Origin: Symsagittifera roscoffensis | Lineage: Eukaryota > Xenacoelomorpha > Acoela > Convolutidae | Reading direction: 5' to 3' | Assembly: GCF_963678635.1 (NCBI RefSeq) | Contig: NC_087066.1 | Span: forward strand, 54,016,312 to 54,080,311 | Length of the DNA: 64,000 nucleotides | Part shown: positions 37,693-49,151 of the stretch, one piece after another | How positions within the stretch are numbered: position 1 is the stretch's first letter | Layout: each line of letters begins with the position of its first letter | Program-made: the position numbers and the translations under genes | Notes under the pieces: model-generated | Databases searched by the model: none | Told to the model about the DNA's origin: nothing | The model's input: only the letters and a program-made list of their open reading frames with translations

Positions 37693-37934
37693 CGAGATCC
37701 CGCTCAAAAAGCGCTCAAGATTTGAGCGGTTTGAGCGGTTTTCCAGCAAGATTTGAGCGGTTTGAGCGGTTTGGGCGGTTTGGGCGGTTTTTTTTGGAAA
37801 AACCGCTCAAACCGCTCAAATCTTGCTCAAAAAACCGCTCAAAAACCGCTCATTTCTTGCGGTGATTTTTGAACGGTTTTTCAAGCAAGATTTGAGCGGT
37901 TTTTGAGCGGTTTTTGAGCGGTCTTCCCGAGTCG
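37693..37934 (+). repeat. GAGCGG minisatellite in inverted orientation
   Basis: Repeats of TTTGAGCGG on both strands. A left block with CAGCAAGATTTGAGCGGTTT faces a right block AAACCGCTCAAATCTTGCTC, so a long hairpin can form. Near-direct repeats GTCGAGATCCC and GTCGAGGTCCC flank it, like a duplicated target of an inserted element. Confidence 0.8.
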
Positions 37935-40200
37935 AGGTCCCAGACATTATTGTATTTGTTGGTCTGTTCGGTATATTTCCCACCTGATGTTACGTATGGC
38001 CGTCAGCTAGAAATGCATATCTCACATTCCATCAAAGTCTTCAGGGACCAGAACCCCTCGTCAATTATTGTACTCTTTGGGGATTTCAATAACATGAATA
38101 CTGATGACCTCGTATTAGATTGCGGTCTTTACGATGTTTGTACAGAACCCACAAGCGAGAATAATAGACTTGACAAAATATTGTGTTCGGATGAAATTTA
38201 GTTCAGTGGTATTGAACGATTTACGTCTACTCTGAAAACGGACCATATGGGTTTGTTTGCTTATCATGGTGTTGAACAATTTGAAAAGAAGGTTGTTTAC
38301 TTTCGTGACCATATATTTGCCAACAAAAGTCATTTGAACTATTTGCTGGATACCCATGATTAAAGTTATTTTCTTAACTACAACGGTCCAAATGTAATGT
38401 TAAGGGAACTTTCTAACCAGCTTCTGAATCTGTTTAAGGTCGCCTGTCCATTGAAACGCGTTGTTCTTAGCTCAAAGGATCCATCTTTCATGATTCCGGT
38501 TATCAAATGCTTTAAGGAAGAAGCATCGACATACACGCCGAGGTTAACTTGCGGTGTCGAATGCAGTCGGCCTTCAAGTTCGTATGTTAATTAATAAACG
38601 TGCCTTTTCTGATTCCAGTGGTCGAAACTGGTGGCAGCGTGTGAATATTTTTATTAAATAAGAATACAATAGCCCCAGATCGCACCTGTGATTTTTCGGC
38701 TGAGCAGCTTAACCAGTACTATAATGGCATCTCCACTGCTTCTGGAGGCCCATTCAAGCCTACTTATTTGGAGACTACTTATTTGGTCCGCAGTTGCGCT
38801 CTCGCAAATTTTTAATGCCATGAAACGCATTAGGCGCACCGCTACTGGCCCGGACGCTCTGCCGTTTTGGATCTTTAAGGACAACGCCGACAATTTGGCC
38901 AAAATTTATTGTTATTTGTTCAATTTGTGCTTGTAACAAGGTATTTTCCCGGAGTTTTAGAAGGTTGCAAAAATATCTCCCTTGCCAAAAGTTTCGTTTC
39001 TAAAGCAATCAAAGGATTCGAGGCCTGTCTCTGTTACTTCTGTTGTGTCCAGAGTGTTTGAAAGGTTAATTTACCAGAACTATCTGCAAGGCCCTTATAA
39101 CAGATGGCTTACACGTAACCAGTATGGTTTTCGTAAACATTCTTCTACTTCCTGTATGCTTATTAGGCTGCAACATCATCTCTGAAAACTATGATTATGT
39201 TCGCTTCTTTTCTTTAGATATGTCAAAAGCTTTTGATATTATTTCCCACAAGAGTGTTATAGAAAGAGTAATTAATATTGTCCAGGTAGTCGATCCTGCG
39301 TTGTCAACGTAATCATTAACTTCTTGCAAAATAGAGCCATTTAACTTCTCTCAATGGCTTGGATTCAACTGTTTTGTATACTAGTCAGGGCACTGTCCTT
39401 GATCTGCCTCTTTACAATGGCTCTACCCATGATATTGATAATTCAGATATTTCCACCACGTTATCAACTTATGCTGACGACAACAATCCTCTTGTAGCTG
39501 GCTGCAATAGCGCTGACAATGCTCGGAAGTTATTAGTTCGCTCTGTCACCAATTTGACGCAAGAAACTTGTTTCTCAATGTTCAGAAATCTTCCAAGGAT
39601 ATGCGTATCATTTTCAATCATATTGGCAGTAAGGCCATACATAAAGGTTGAGGGCATTGAGGTTAATGATGACCTCAAAGTGCTGGGGTTTACGATTGAC
39701 TCCAATTTTAATTTTTCTAAGCATATTGACAAAGCTGTTAAAAAATCGAATTCTATACTTTTTTCAATCTGGCGCCTCTGTAAAATCGGTTCTTCGAAGG
39801 ACGTAATTGCTAGTTTGTATCGTGCTTTTTTTTCCCAAAGCTTTACTATGGCATTAATGTTTGGGGTGGTTCAAATGTTAATGATCTAGAGAAGATGTGT
39901 TTGTTTCAAAGATGTGCAATAAGGCTCGGCGTTACTGATACTTATGAACCAATATCTGCAACTATTAGAAGAGTTGACCAAAAACTCTACGATGCAATCC
40001 TCCAAACAGGTTCTGATCATCTGTTGGTTGAATTAGTTCCGACACGTTCTACCTACTCAGCAAACAACCTGCGCTGTCGTGATCCACCTACTGCTTGCTG
40101 TAAGATGGAGAGGCAAATGAAAATATTTCCGTATCGCCTGCTGCGCAGACTTCATGACATACAGTTTAATTTGTTATGTCTTAGTACGATTTATAGATGT
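37935..40200 (+). pseudogene. ORF2 relic: endonuclease and reverse transcriptase fragments
   Basis: Pieces in several frames. VVLFGDFNNMNTDD with LDKIL at about 37960-38200 is the C-terminal endonuclease. KRIRRTATGPDALPFWIFKD (about 38820), SRPVSVTSVVSRVFERLIYQ (about 39020), FSLDMSKAFDIISHKSVIER (about 39210) and STYADDNNPLVAG (about 39465) are RT motifs; the catalytic block reads Y-A-D-D. A C-terminal part is seen at 39895-40180. Many stops and shifts intervene. Confidence 0.75.
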
Positions 40201-40221
40201 CATTCTATAACTAATTTAAGT

Positions 40222-40234
40222 ATCTATCTATCTG

Positions 40235-40290
<56 letters not shown>

Positions 40291-40308
40291 CCTATCTATC
40301 TATCTATT
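40222..40308 (+). repeat. (TATC)n microsatellite
   Basis: About 20 tetranucleotide units with a few substitutions (TGTC, TACC), located at the 3' end of the non-LTR relic, probably expanded from its tail. Confidence 0.95.
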
Positions 40309-41023
40309 TTCTGGAGCCATTTCAATTTTTCCAAGTTCAAACCACCGTTTAAGCGCATCCAATGGTTTTTTCTGTTTAAGCTGCATCCAATGGTATTTGA
40401 GCGCATCCAATGGTATAAGGCTCCCAATCGTATTTTCTGATCTATAGGCTTCTCAGCCTTTGTCGATCAGCTCCTTCTGTTGACGTCCAATTCGTCATTC
40501 GAGAAAGGATGTATCATAAATGTCGTTTTCCCAGTGTTTATCCAGCCTCGATGTGAACGCTGGAAATTACAGACTCTCGTAGCGAGTTCCAGTCGTTTAT
40601 GGTTGCTATGGTGAAGAAGGTACCTCGTAAACAAATTTGTGACTTCATTGTTATCAGTTTGGACGGACTTCCACGAGAATTTCTTTCGTTTATTGTAAAC
40701 ATTCCTTCATTTGCTATTAAAACAATTTCTCTCTTACTTTTGTTTTTCGTTTTATTATCAAAAGGTCGAAAGTATCATAGCACCCGAGGTAACAGCCAGG
40801 AGTCCCTTCTCATCACATTATCCAGTCAAAATCCTTTGAATTTTCTAGATAAGGAAATGATGATGATAAAAAGGAGAAGATTAGTGTTGATGTATTTAAA
40901 TTAAACTTGATACGGCTTACGTTTCTTCAATAAAAACACGCAACTCGATAAAATAATAATATGTGGTGTTTCGAATAAAAAGTTCATCGAAAGTTGTATA
41001 TGTCATTTATTGTGCCAAGTACG
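40309..41023. other. Non-coding stretch
   Basis: Contains three GCATCCAATGG units (about 40356-40412) and AT-rich sequence. No convincing gene; the short open frames have unbiased composition. Confidence 0.5.
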
Positions 41024-41330
41024 CAAGCGGCATACGCAATCTGTATTGCCATGGAGATGCTCTGCTTAAGAAAACTACCTGCCCTCGGTACATAGGCACA
41101 AATTCTTACAAAGCTTTTTCGAAAAAATCTCATTGCTAGGGCCAGCGGCACCCTGAACTTCAAAAACTATTGATTAAAAATATATCCAACATTGATTAAA
41201 TCTCTATGTTTTTGTTGTTCCGCCTCGACCTCCATAGAATTTTGATCTTCCGCCTCGACTTCAGCCGTTCCGGGGTTACAAAGCGAGCCTGCGCTTTTTA
41301 TACTAGGGGCTAGGGAGACAAAGGTGAAGA
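41024..41330 (-). pseudogene. RLE tail, copy 2
   Basis: ACGCAAGCGGCATACGCAAT at the left end aligns with 36278 onward. The minus strand retains the segment around NPGTAEVEAE and SLAP, with a local duplication of the Glu-rich part. It lacks the zinc finger and nuclease core. Same orientation and same 3' end as copy 1. Confidence 0.7.
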
Positions 41331-41873
41331 TTTTTTTTTACACTTTTTTCAAAAGTCTACAAGGTTTTCAAAAAAAAAAGTTTAAATGCAAAGTGATAGC
41401 TAATAACATAATACAAGAGAAGGTCATGCAAAAAATTTAGTTTATTAATCATTTACAGAATGAAATGATATTGTAACAACAGTTACTCCTCCTTCAAAAA
41501 AATTTCGAAGTTTTGCGCAGGTTACAATAGAGAGATCATAAATTTTTAAGCCAGAAAATCGAACGTTTCATAGTAACCGAGGTTACAGTTAAGAGTAGCT
41601 TCGCCACATACTCCTGTCAAAATACTAAGAGTTTTCTAGTTTTGGAGGAGTTAAGTATACCTTGAAGAGAAGTAAAGAGAGTCAGTTGGGAATCAAGCCA
41701 TCCAGATTGAGACAACTAAGATCTACTAGACTGAGCCGGAGTTAAAGGAAACTGAAAAGGTTGACCTGACATTAGGCTACATGTCTAACATATAATTATA
41801 CAAAGATGCGCTTTTGTTCCCTTAGCTTTATAAATAAAACAAATTCTTCTAAAGTTTATTTTCTTCTTTAGTA
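41331..41873. other. AT-rich non-coding spacer
   Basis: Homopolymer-rich sequence between two RLE relics. I see no gene or repeat unit in it. Confidence 0.4.
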
Positions 41874-42430
41874 GTGCCGAATACACAGGCAGCGTGCGCA
41901 ACCTGTGTTGCCAGGGAGAATCTCTGTTCAAGAAAACTAACTGCCCTGGGCTCTTCGGTACAGGTGCTCATGTTCTTATCGAGCTTTTTTCGGCACTCTG
42001 AACTTCAAAAGCTATTAGTTGAAAAATTTAAATCTCTAAATCTGTCAATTTTGCAATTTTCACCTCAGGCTCCTCAGTTCCGGCCTACGAACCGAGCCTG
42101 TGTTTATTCTTCAAGGAGCTAGGGAGCAAATTATTGTTACATCCTGAAAAAATTGTCTACCAACATTCCATGGGACGATCGTCAATTAATCTGGTCGCTT
42201 CAAATTTGTCATGTGGAGGTGTTGTGGCTTTATAACAGACGGAATAGGAATGGAGGCGAAGCTGTGCTGTATAAAGGCATGCAAATCTGAAAGCCCCGAG
42301 AATTCCCTGTCCTGTCAGTTTAGGCCATGCTATTTAACTTCGGTTACAACTTTTCAGCAGACGCATCTAAGTTTTTCACAGATTTTTCAGCCAAGGCGGA
42401 GTCCATTTGCGATTCAACGCTGCTGATTTG
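41874..42430 (-). pseudogene. RLE tail, copy 3
   Basis: Begins with ACACAGGCAGCGTGCGCAAC, the diverged counterpart of the common 3' end, and shows scattered similarity to copy 1 up to the zinc-finger region (about 42330-42400). Frame badly damaged. Confidence 0.6.
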
Positions 42431-43430
42431 ACAATTTTGATCGAAGTGTTTTACACGGTATGATACTCAACAGTTACGATTTCATTTTACTGGTAAGCAT
42501 TGAACCATTTTAGGTCAGTAGATTTTAGTTTCCAGACAGTAGGAGATCTATGTATGAGATTTTATGTTCCTGAGTTACTTCACGTTTTGTTGAATCTAAC
42601 CAAGGTTTTTAAAGCATCAGTAGATGTTCAATTCTTGTGCTCCAAACAAATTTTTTCCTTAAAAGTTGTTTTTGCTTCTACTGTTGAGGCTAAAAAGGTG
42701 GATAAGGATAGTATTTGGAAAATTGGAAAAAACGCCTAAGCCAACTTTGGCTGCCGGTGGAACTGTTTGCAAAATTGGCTAACATGTTTTTTCACATTTG
42801 TCGAACACTGACTGAAAACAGATAAAATACTAATAATAGAAGACATTTTTGGTTACCTAGGCTTTTTTTCTTAAAACATTTTTAAGTTTTCCCTGGAGCA
42901 CGAGGAATTGATCTAGAGTTTTCCTAAATGTTTTACTTGCGGCTTTTCTACTTTTTTATCATCTAGTTTTAATCTGAAATTATTATTTAGGTTTTTGACA
43001 ATTTGATTAAATCCAATCACTTAATTTTGTTTCGTAGGGAGTTTTAAAACTTTTAGTGAACTCAGACAAAAAAAACAATTTTTGACATGATTCTTCCAAT
43101 TGACTTGCTGTGAAGCGTTTCATGAATATTATTATCATATCTTTTCAATTTAGTATTCGGTACCATTTTGCAGTCTTCAACTAATTTTTCATTTAAGTCA
43201 ACTATGTACAGTTTGCAGATCAATTATTTCAAACTTATACCTTGCGGGAATTCGATGTAGTGAGGTCGAACGGATTCTTTTTGAATTGTTTGATTTGTTT
43301 TGTCTATTACTTGTTAAATTATAAATCATTTCTAATGCTGCTGCAGAGCATCCCACTTTGTTCAGCTTAGTTTTGATTTCTTTAGCTTTTTTTATCCATT
43401 TATTCGCCGAAATTTCGGCTGGTAAATAAG
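42431..43430. other. AT-rich non-coding spacer
   Basis: No coding pattern, RNA gene or clear repeat seen. Confidence 0.4.
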
Positions 43431-43777
43431 TTGAGAAATGACAAACAATTTCCTTCAACAAAATTGCCCAAAACTTCAAACAAGTACAGTAAAATCTTCG
43501 AAACAACTATTGGAGTCGAGGCATTGGAACGAATAAAAAAGAATAACATTAAAAAGCTACTACAGCAAATGACTAGTTTGAAACCAAAATGGGTTAAGAT
43601 TTGGACGCTCCACGAAAATGTCACTGGTCGCCTTTCAGAAAGTTTACAAAAGACTCAAAATCGTTTTTGTGATAATATTATCTTTTGATTTCAGCAAAGT
43701 TTTTGATAAGGTCCGCCATTTCGAAAACATTACAACAAATGAACATACCTTTGACCCCTATGTAATCAAACGAGTTA

Positions 43778-44093
43778 TTTTTTCTTAGATAGAAAACAAA
43801 TTTTCCTAAAATCCGATAATATACACATCCGAAGTTATAATGGAGTACCAATCGATCGTTTTTGGATTCTATAGCAACATAATCATTATTGGTGCTGAAA
43901 AAATTGGCAATTTGAACCGGATTCTGAGTTAAAACAAAATTTGCTGCTTAGTTTGAGATTTTAAACAAAAGAAATAAGTAGATAGTGTTGACAATCATTT
44001 CTTCATGCTGAACATCATGAGTTTACCTGTAAAAACAGATATAGTTGATGCAATGATTTTTCGTAATTCCGATCTTGCAAAATGCCTAAATTG
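43778..44093 (+). repeat. 0.3-kb direct repeat, copy A
   Basis: From TTTCTTAGATAGAAAACAAA to GCAAAATGCCTAAATT; matches 44720-45036 over its length with scattered differences. It contains part of the RT relic. Confidence 0.85.
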
Positions 44094-44719
44094 TTGCTTT
44101 TACTAAAAGTCTTAATAAATGTCATATGAAAAGCAACTTTTATTATGACGAAAGTTTTCTTTCATTCGTACTTTCAGGTAAAACGAACCCCTCATTTATT
44201 TTTCTATCGGCTGTCACATCAAAATTTATATAAGTAGAATCTCCAGCTTATGTTTTTACAACAATTGATGAGATCAATTTTCAGTAACACCAGATGATGT
44301 TTTAAAGAGATGTACATCCGAACCCAAGACCATATTTTGACTATAACAACAAGAATAGCCTAAAACTTAAATGAAGTTTTGCCGCACTTAGACGCAATAC
44401 TAACAATGAATTGTCATGTAAATTGAAAAGTGCAGATGTGAAGATTTTCAAATCAAAAATATGAAACTGGAATTTAGAACTGATCCAGATCGAAAGAGGA
44501 AAACTATGAAAACATTTGGGCCGAGGTATTTCATTCCAACAAAATGAACAACCAATATTTAACTCTTATCAGTTTAGTTTATAACCCCGAGCGGATCCAA
44601 ACAGATTTTCTTTAATTTTTTGCTAAACAAATGATTACGCTCAAACCTTGATTAACAGGCTATTTCTTTCAGGTGATTTTATTTTGAATTATGCAAATGG
44701 GTAATGAAATGGGTTGTGG

Positions 44720-45036
44720 TTTTCTTATATAGAAAACAAATTTTCCTAGAATCCAATAATATCAAATCAACTGAAGTCATAATGGAGTACCATGCAGTCG
44801 GTCTTGGATTCTATAGCAACATAATCATTGTTGGTGCTGAAAAAAGTGGTAATTTGAAACAGGTTCTGAGTAAGTTCAAAGGTTGATGCTTAGTTTGAGA
44901 TTGTGTTCAAAAGAAAAAAAATATGATAGTGTTAAAAATCAATGCTTCATGCTGAACATCATGAGTTTACCTGTAAAAACAGATATAGTTGATTCGATGA
45001 TTTTTTGTCTTTCCGATCTTGCAAAACGCCTAAATT
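44720..45036 (+). repeat. 0.3-kb direct repeat, copy B
   Basis: Diverged copy of 43778-44093, about 0.94 kb downstream, including CATGCTGAACATCATGAG in both. An old duplication within the relic. Confidence 0.85.
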
Positions 45037-46200
45037 ACTCTTACTGAAAAAACATACTCAAAAATAACACAGGAAAATTAGCTTTTTGATTTTAGATTTA
45101 TTACATCAATAGAATGCAAAAATGAACTAGAAACCTCAATCATAGCTTGCACCCAGTTCCATTTCCATGTGAATTATTGGCCTAGTCACATGAAGACGGA
45201 GCAAACGGCATAGCTGCACCGCTTATTTTCCCCCCAATGATAGGAAAACATCTCATAACACCTGTATGCAAAAAAAACGACGCCGAAGAATCTAAAATTT
45301 CCAGGTCTATTTCAATCACCAGGGCAATATCAAAATTTGGCAATATCAAAATTTGGTTTCCGAGCATCTTATTCAAGCTTAGACGTACCATAATACTGTA
45401 CTGAATCATGTCGAAAACCAATTGATGATAAAAGTTAGTTATTGCTTCCCTTCTTGATCTTCCAAAGGCATTCGAATCCATCGACAGCAATTTTCTGAAG
45501 CTTTAACTTGAAAATTTAGATTTCTTGTAAAACTCGATTGATCTGATTGAAAAATTTGTGAGCAAAAGACAGCGCTAAACAGTTATTATTCAAACCGAAT
45601 CCGATTCGACTGGTCTACTTCAAGGTGCTCCGCAAGGTCGGTCCTGGGAACATTTATTTTTGATTTATAAATTTTTGCATAAAAGATCCGAATTAACAGT
45701 TATCAAGTTTTTGCAAAGTCGCCTATTACTATAATGCTACAATGCTCTTTGTTACAAACCAAATCCGGAAATAGCTGTCAATATAAAATAACAGCAAACA
45801 ACTTAAACATAATGGTAAAATCGTGTCAAGGTATTGCGAAATACAACTTTTTAAAATTGAACGCCAAAAAACCGCAATTCAATTTATTCAGTAAAACAGG
45901 TGAAATTTAAAATAAAAAGACATTTCATTGGTATCAAAATTGAAATAAAGGAAGAAAAAATGATCAGTGATCTTCGGGTTGTTTTTGATCAAACAAAAGA
46001 TTTTAAACAGGAATTGAAAAGGGCACTAAATCAAAAAAGTTGTGTTGTTAAAAATTACAGTTCATCGAAAAATCGTTACCATTAAACACCAGATTACTGC
46101 TAATGGGTGCTCTTGTCATGAGCCACCCACACAATCCGGCTATTTTATTCAAGAGAATGATAAACATTTTAATAATTTCACTTGAAAAACAAATGATTTG

Positions 46201-48827
46201 GACTGTCAAACTTGTTGTAACTGTTTTAAATACAGCTTTAAAAATATTTATTTGAAATGTTATCGATCAGGTTTTTTCTGCCAACCTCTATCAGACTGGA
46301 ATATCTAATCTATCGACCAAATGAACATTTGGGCTTGAACGAACAAAAAAAAACAACTCGCCTTCAGGCGCAAAACAGGAGTAATTTTTCTGGAAAAAAA
46401 ATTCATCTTAAAAACTCTAACAATCTGGAACAACATACGAGAGGATGTTTTTTCATAAACGCTAGATTGAAGATAAAAATGTGGCAGCCTCTGGCTGGAG
46501 TAAATTGAAGTATTTCTGACAATTAACGACGTTAATTTTATGAATTTATTTCATTTATTTGTTTTTATATGATTTTATTTTATTTTGTTCTGAGCAGTGT
46601 ACATAAACTTTAGTTTTAATCTATGTTTTTCATTGAATAAAATGTTTTTTTTATATCAAAAACAAACCACTCTTTCAGAAATATGCTATTATTAATTGGC
46701 AAATTAGTAAGAAAAACATGAAGACTCGGCTACTTTTTACTTAGTTAAATCCCATACGAGTTTCCAAACAATAAAATCAAGATTCTCTAATTACCATAAT
46801 ATTCATCATTTTCAAGCATGGCAATTCAGTCTACGCAACCACTACCAATTCAAATCAGCCAGTATTTAATAAAATACAAAAGCGAGCTTCAAACATTGTA
46901 ATGTAAAAAAGTGACTCAAGCTGCAGAACTAATTGGGAAACAAGACGAAATTACAATTCACTATTCAAAAAATTTGTAAACCCATAACACATTTTCCACC
47001 CACTCATTCTTCAAAGCAGTTATACCAAATCGCCACTTATCAGCGACCTGCACTGCAAAGTTTTTTTTGATAATTTTTAAGATTTATATTAAACTTTTCT
47101 TTTCTTTAAAATCTTTTTTATCTTTAAAAATTTATAGCCAAAAAACTGCAGGTTCTTCTCACAATCCAAAATAGGCTTTGAAAGATGGATGCTGCAAAAA
47201 AACAAGCATTTGAGTTATGACCGAAGTGGTTAACTCATAGAGTAATTTCGGATAGGGTACACCGTCTGCTCGTCACGCTATCTTATTTTCGTCCGGATAG
47301 ATTCGTGCAACTTCTTAGTCTAATACCGATCCTAATCTTACTCTTATACTATCTAGTCTCAGGTTGTTTAACTAGTCTCTGCTAGGCTCAATAGATCTAG
47401 GGTATACTGGTTTATTGCGGCTGCTGAAGTTCCTTTGGAGAGGCAACTAAATTCTAAGTTAAATTCAAATATCTCTGGTGCTGAAATTACAAGTAATTCC
47501 AGCACTTACAAATAAGTGGGTTGTTAGTTAGATGGATCATGATTGGTTAATATTAAATACTTTACAGTGGTAAAATGTCTAATTTATCCAATCATAAAAT
47601 GTAGTTTAGATCAAGTTTCACCCATCCGGGTTTTACAGAGTTTTTTAGAATAGTCTTTCTGCAATTCAAAGGATGGATGATGGACGTTGGTATTTGGCGA
47701 ACATCATATTTCTTCTGGGTTCTCTTGTTAGAGAAGTTCCAGGTTCAATCGCTGTGTCTTCTCATGACAACGACTGGGTTTTCGCAACAAACTCAAATCT
47801 GATTTCAGAATGGTTGGCTATGACAGGTTTTTCTGTTCCATGTAGAGAACTTCTTTTGGGTTGACCTTGTCTGGGAATGGCGTGGAGATTGTGCGTGGAG
47901 GGGATGCCTGGTTACTCGGATCTGTACGTATACTTGGACATCGAGGTGGTCATTGTTCTAGTTCAATGAAGTCCTTTTCTGCGAAGTCAAGTCGTACTCT
48001 AAATCCTTTGGGTTGTGATTGTGGGCGGCATATTAATTGTGGTTGGCCATTCTTTTTCGAGTGTAGTGGGGTCATTTTGTCTTTAGATGTTCGTCTTTGG
48101 TGTTGTATGCTGATCTATATACTGCAAGATATAATTTACATTTTATAAAATTTTTATTAGTTTGGTGTTTTAATTATGATTTTGGTTAGTTGTTTTCACA
48201 AAAGCTTTTTGTTTTAGTTCGGTTATTTTGAAGAGTTACTCACCCTTGAGTACCTCTTATTAAAAATAGAAGTGTGGTCACAAAGCGTGGATATAGCGCG
48301 GTGGGTTAGGCCGGCTATAGAGCATGCTCAGGACGCCTCTCTGGTGGGTTAGGCCAGGAGTGGGAGTATGATTTCGTGCGTTTTCTGTGAGAGGTCCTGT
48401 TATGTGATAACTTTTTATGTTGGGTTTATTGTGGTTTTTCTTATGTTTCGTTGGTTGTGTCCTTTTTTCAAAAATCAAATTGTTTTTGGTATGGGTTTGT
48501 CTTTCGACTTTTTTGTGTTTTATTATTTCTTTCTTAGACTTTATAATAGTCTTCAAAAGAATAAATTATCCAGTTTTAAACTGGGTTAATCCGGTTTGGG
48601 TACCGTTGGTTTCCTTTTCTTAGTCATGATGTTATTCTATGTGTTGTGGTGTTTAGTAAGCTGCGTTGGTTAGTTTTGTTTGGTATATAATTCCTTTCCA
48701 ACCGGGTTAAAGGAAAGTTTGAAACTTGTTATCGTGTGTTAGAGTTGTTGAGTGTGAAAGCTTGAAACTGAAATTCATGATTTAAACAATTCTTCGTGGG
48801 CGAGCTGTGCGAGTTTGGATAGAATTC
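46201..48827. other. Non-coding AT-rich region, may include the 3' LTR of element 3
   Basis: No gene recognised. It has a 13-bp inverted repeat with a 2-nt loop (GTGCTGAAATTAC / GTAATTCCAGCAC, 47478-47505, one mismatch) and a direct repeat GGTGGGTTAGGCC at about 48299 and 48343. Element 3 must end somewhere here, but its 5' LTR is outside the window so the boundary cannot be found. Confidence 0.45.
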
Positions 48828-49148
48828 TTGTGCGAGTGAATGGAAATATCAAAAGGTTAGTACTGCATTTTCGTCTTATCAATTTACTACATAGAATTTC
48901 AATTTTACTGCTAGTTTTGGGGAAAAATAATTTATTACATTGGTACGAATTTTATTTGATTTAGCTGGTGCAAAAGATTATTAGAGTTTTGAACAATTTG
49001 AAGTAGTTTTCTATTTTTTATTTTTCTTTTGTGTATTTTGCAGATGATTGTGAGATGAAGACTAAAAATCTAAATGAGACATGGATAAAGAATGGTTAGT
49101 TTTTTAATTTGAATTTATTAGTTAAGAATATGTATAAATTATACTTAC
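48828..49148 (-). promoter_or_regulatory. Candidate intron in the 3' region of element 3
   Basis: The minus strand has an ideal donor CAG|GTAAGTAT immediately after the stop codon at 49152-49154, a branch sequence TACTAAC (48856-48862) and a pyrimidine-containing stretch ending in AAG at 48828, 27 nt later. Confidence 0.45.
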
Positions 49149-49151
49149 CTG

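Larger units (their letters stand above)
37024..40308 (+). mobile_element. Degraded non-LTR retrotransposon with PHD-finger ORF1
   Basis: ORF1 with PHD finger, an inverted GAGCGG minisatellite, apurinic-endonuclease fragment, RT fragments and a TATC microsatellite tail occur in the order of a CR1/Jockey-like element. ORF2 is shattered by frameshifts and stops, so the copy is dead. Confidence 0.7.
43431..46200 (+). pseudogene. Second non-LTR reverse transcriptase relic
   Basis: FDFSKVFDKVRH (about 43685-43720) is RT motif A. FLDRKQIFLKSDNI with NGVP (about 43780-43860) is the following segment. GLLQGAPQG (about 45620-45650) is motif B. KFKIKRHFIGIKIEIKEE with DFKQELKRALNQKS (about 45900-46050) is the thumb. 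All fragments are on the plus strand in normal order but separated by duplicated and unrelated DNA. The element is dead. Confidence 0.65.

Noticed and set aside
40599-40904. 101-codon plus-strand frame after the microsatellite
   Set aside because: Low-complexity hydrophobic content, no homology seen and no regulatory context.
45182-45490. Minus-strand 102-codon frame as a gene
   Set aside because: It overlaps the plus-strand RT relic and has no conserved pattern.
47673-48148. Plus-strand open frames with Gly/Cys-rich translations
   Set aside because: No family resemblance, no splice or promoter context, and composition as expected from G/T-rich DNA near the end of element 3.
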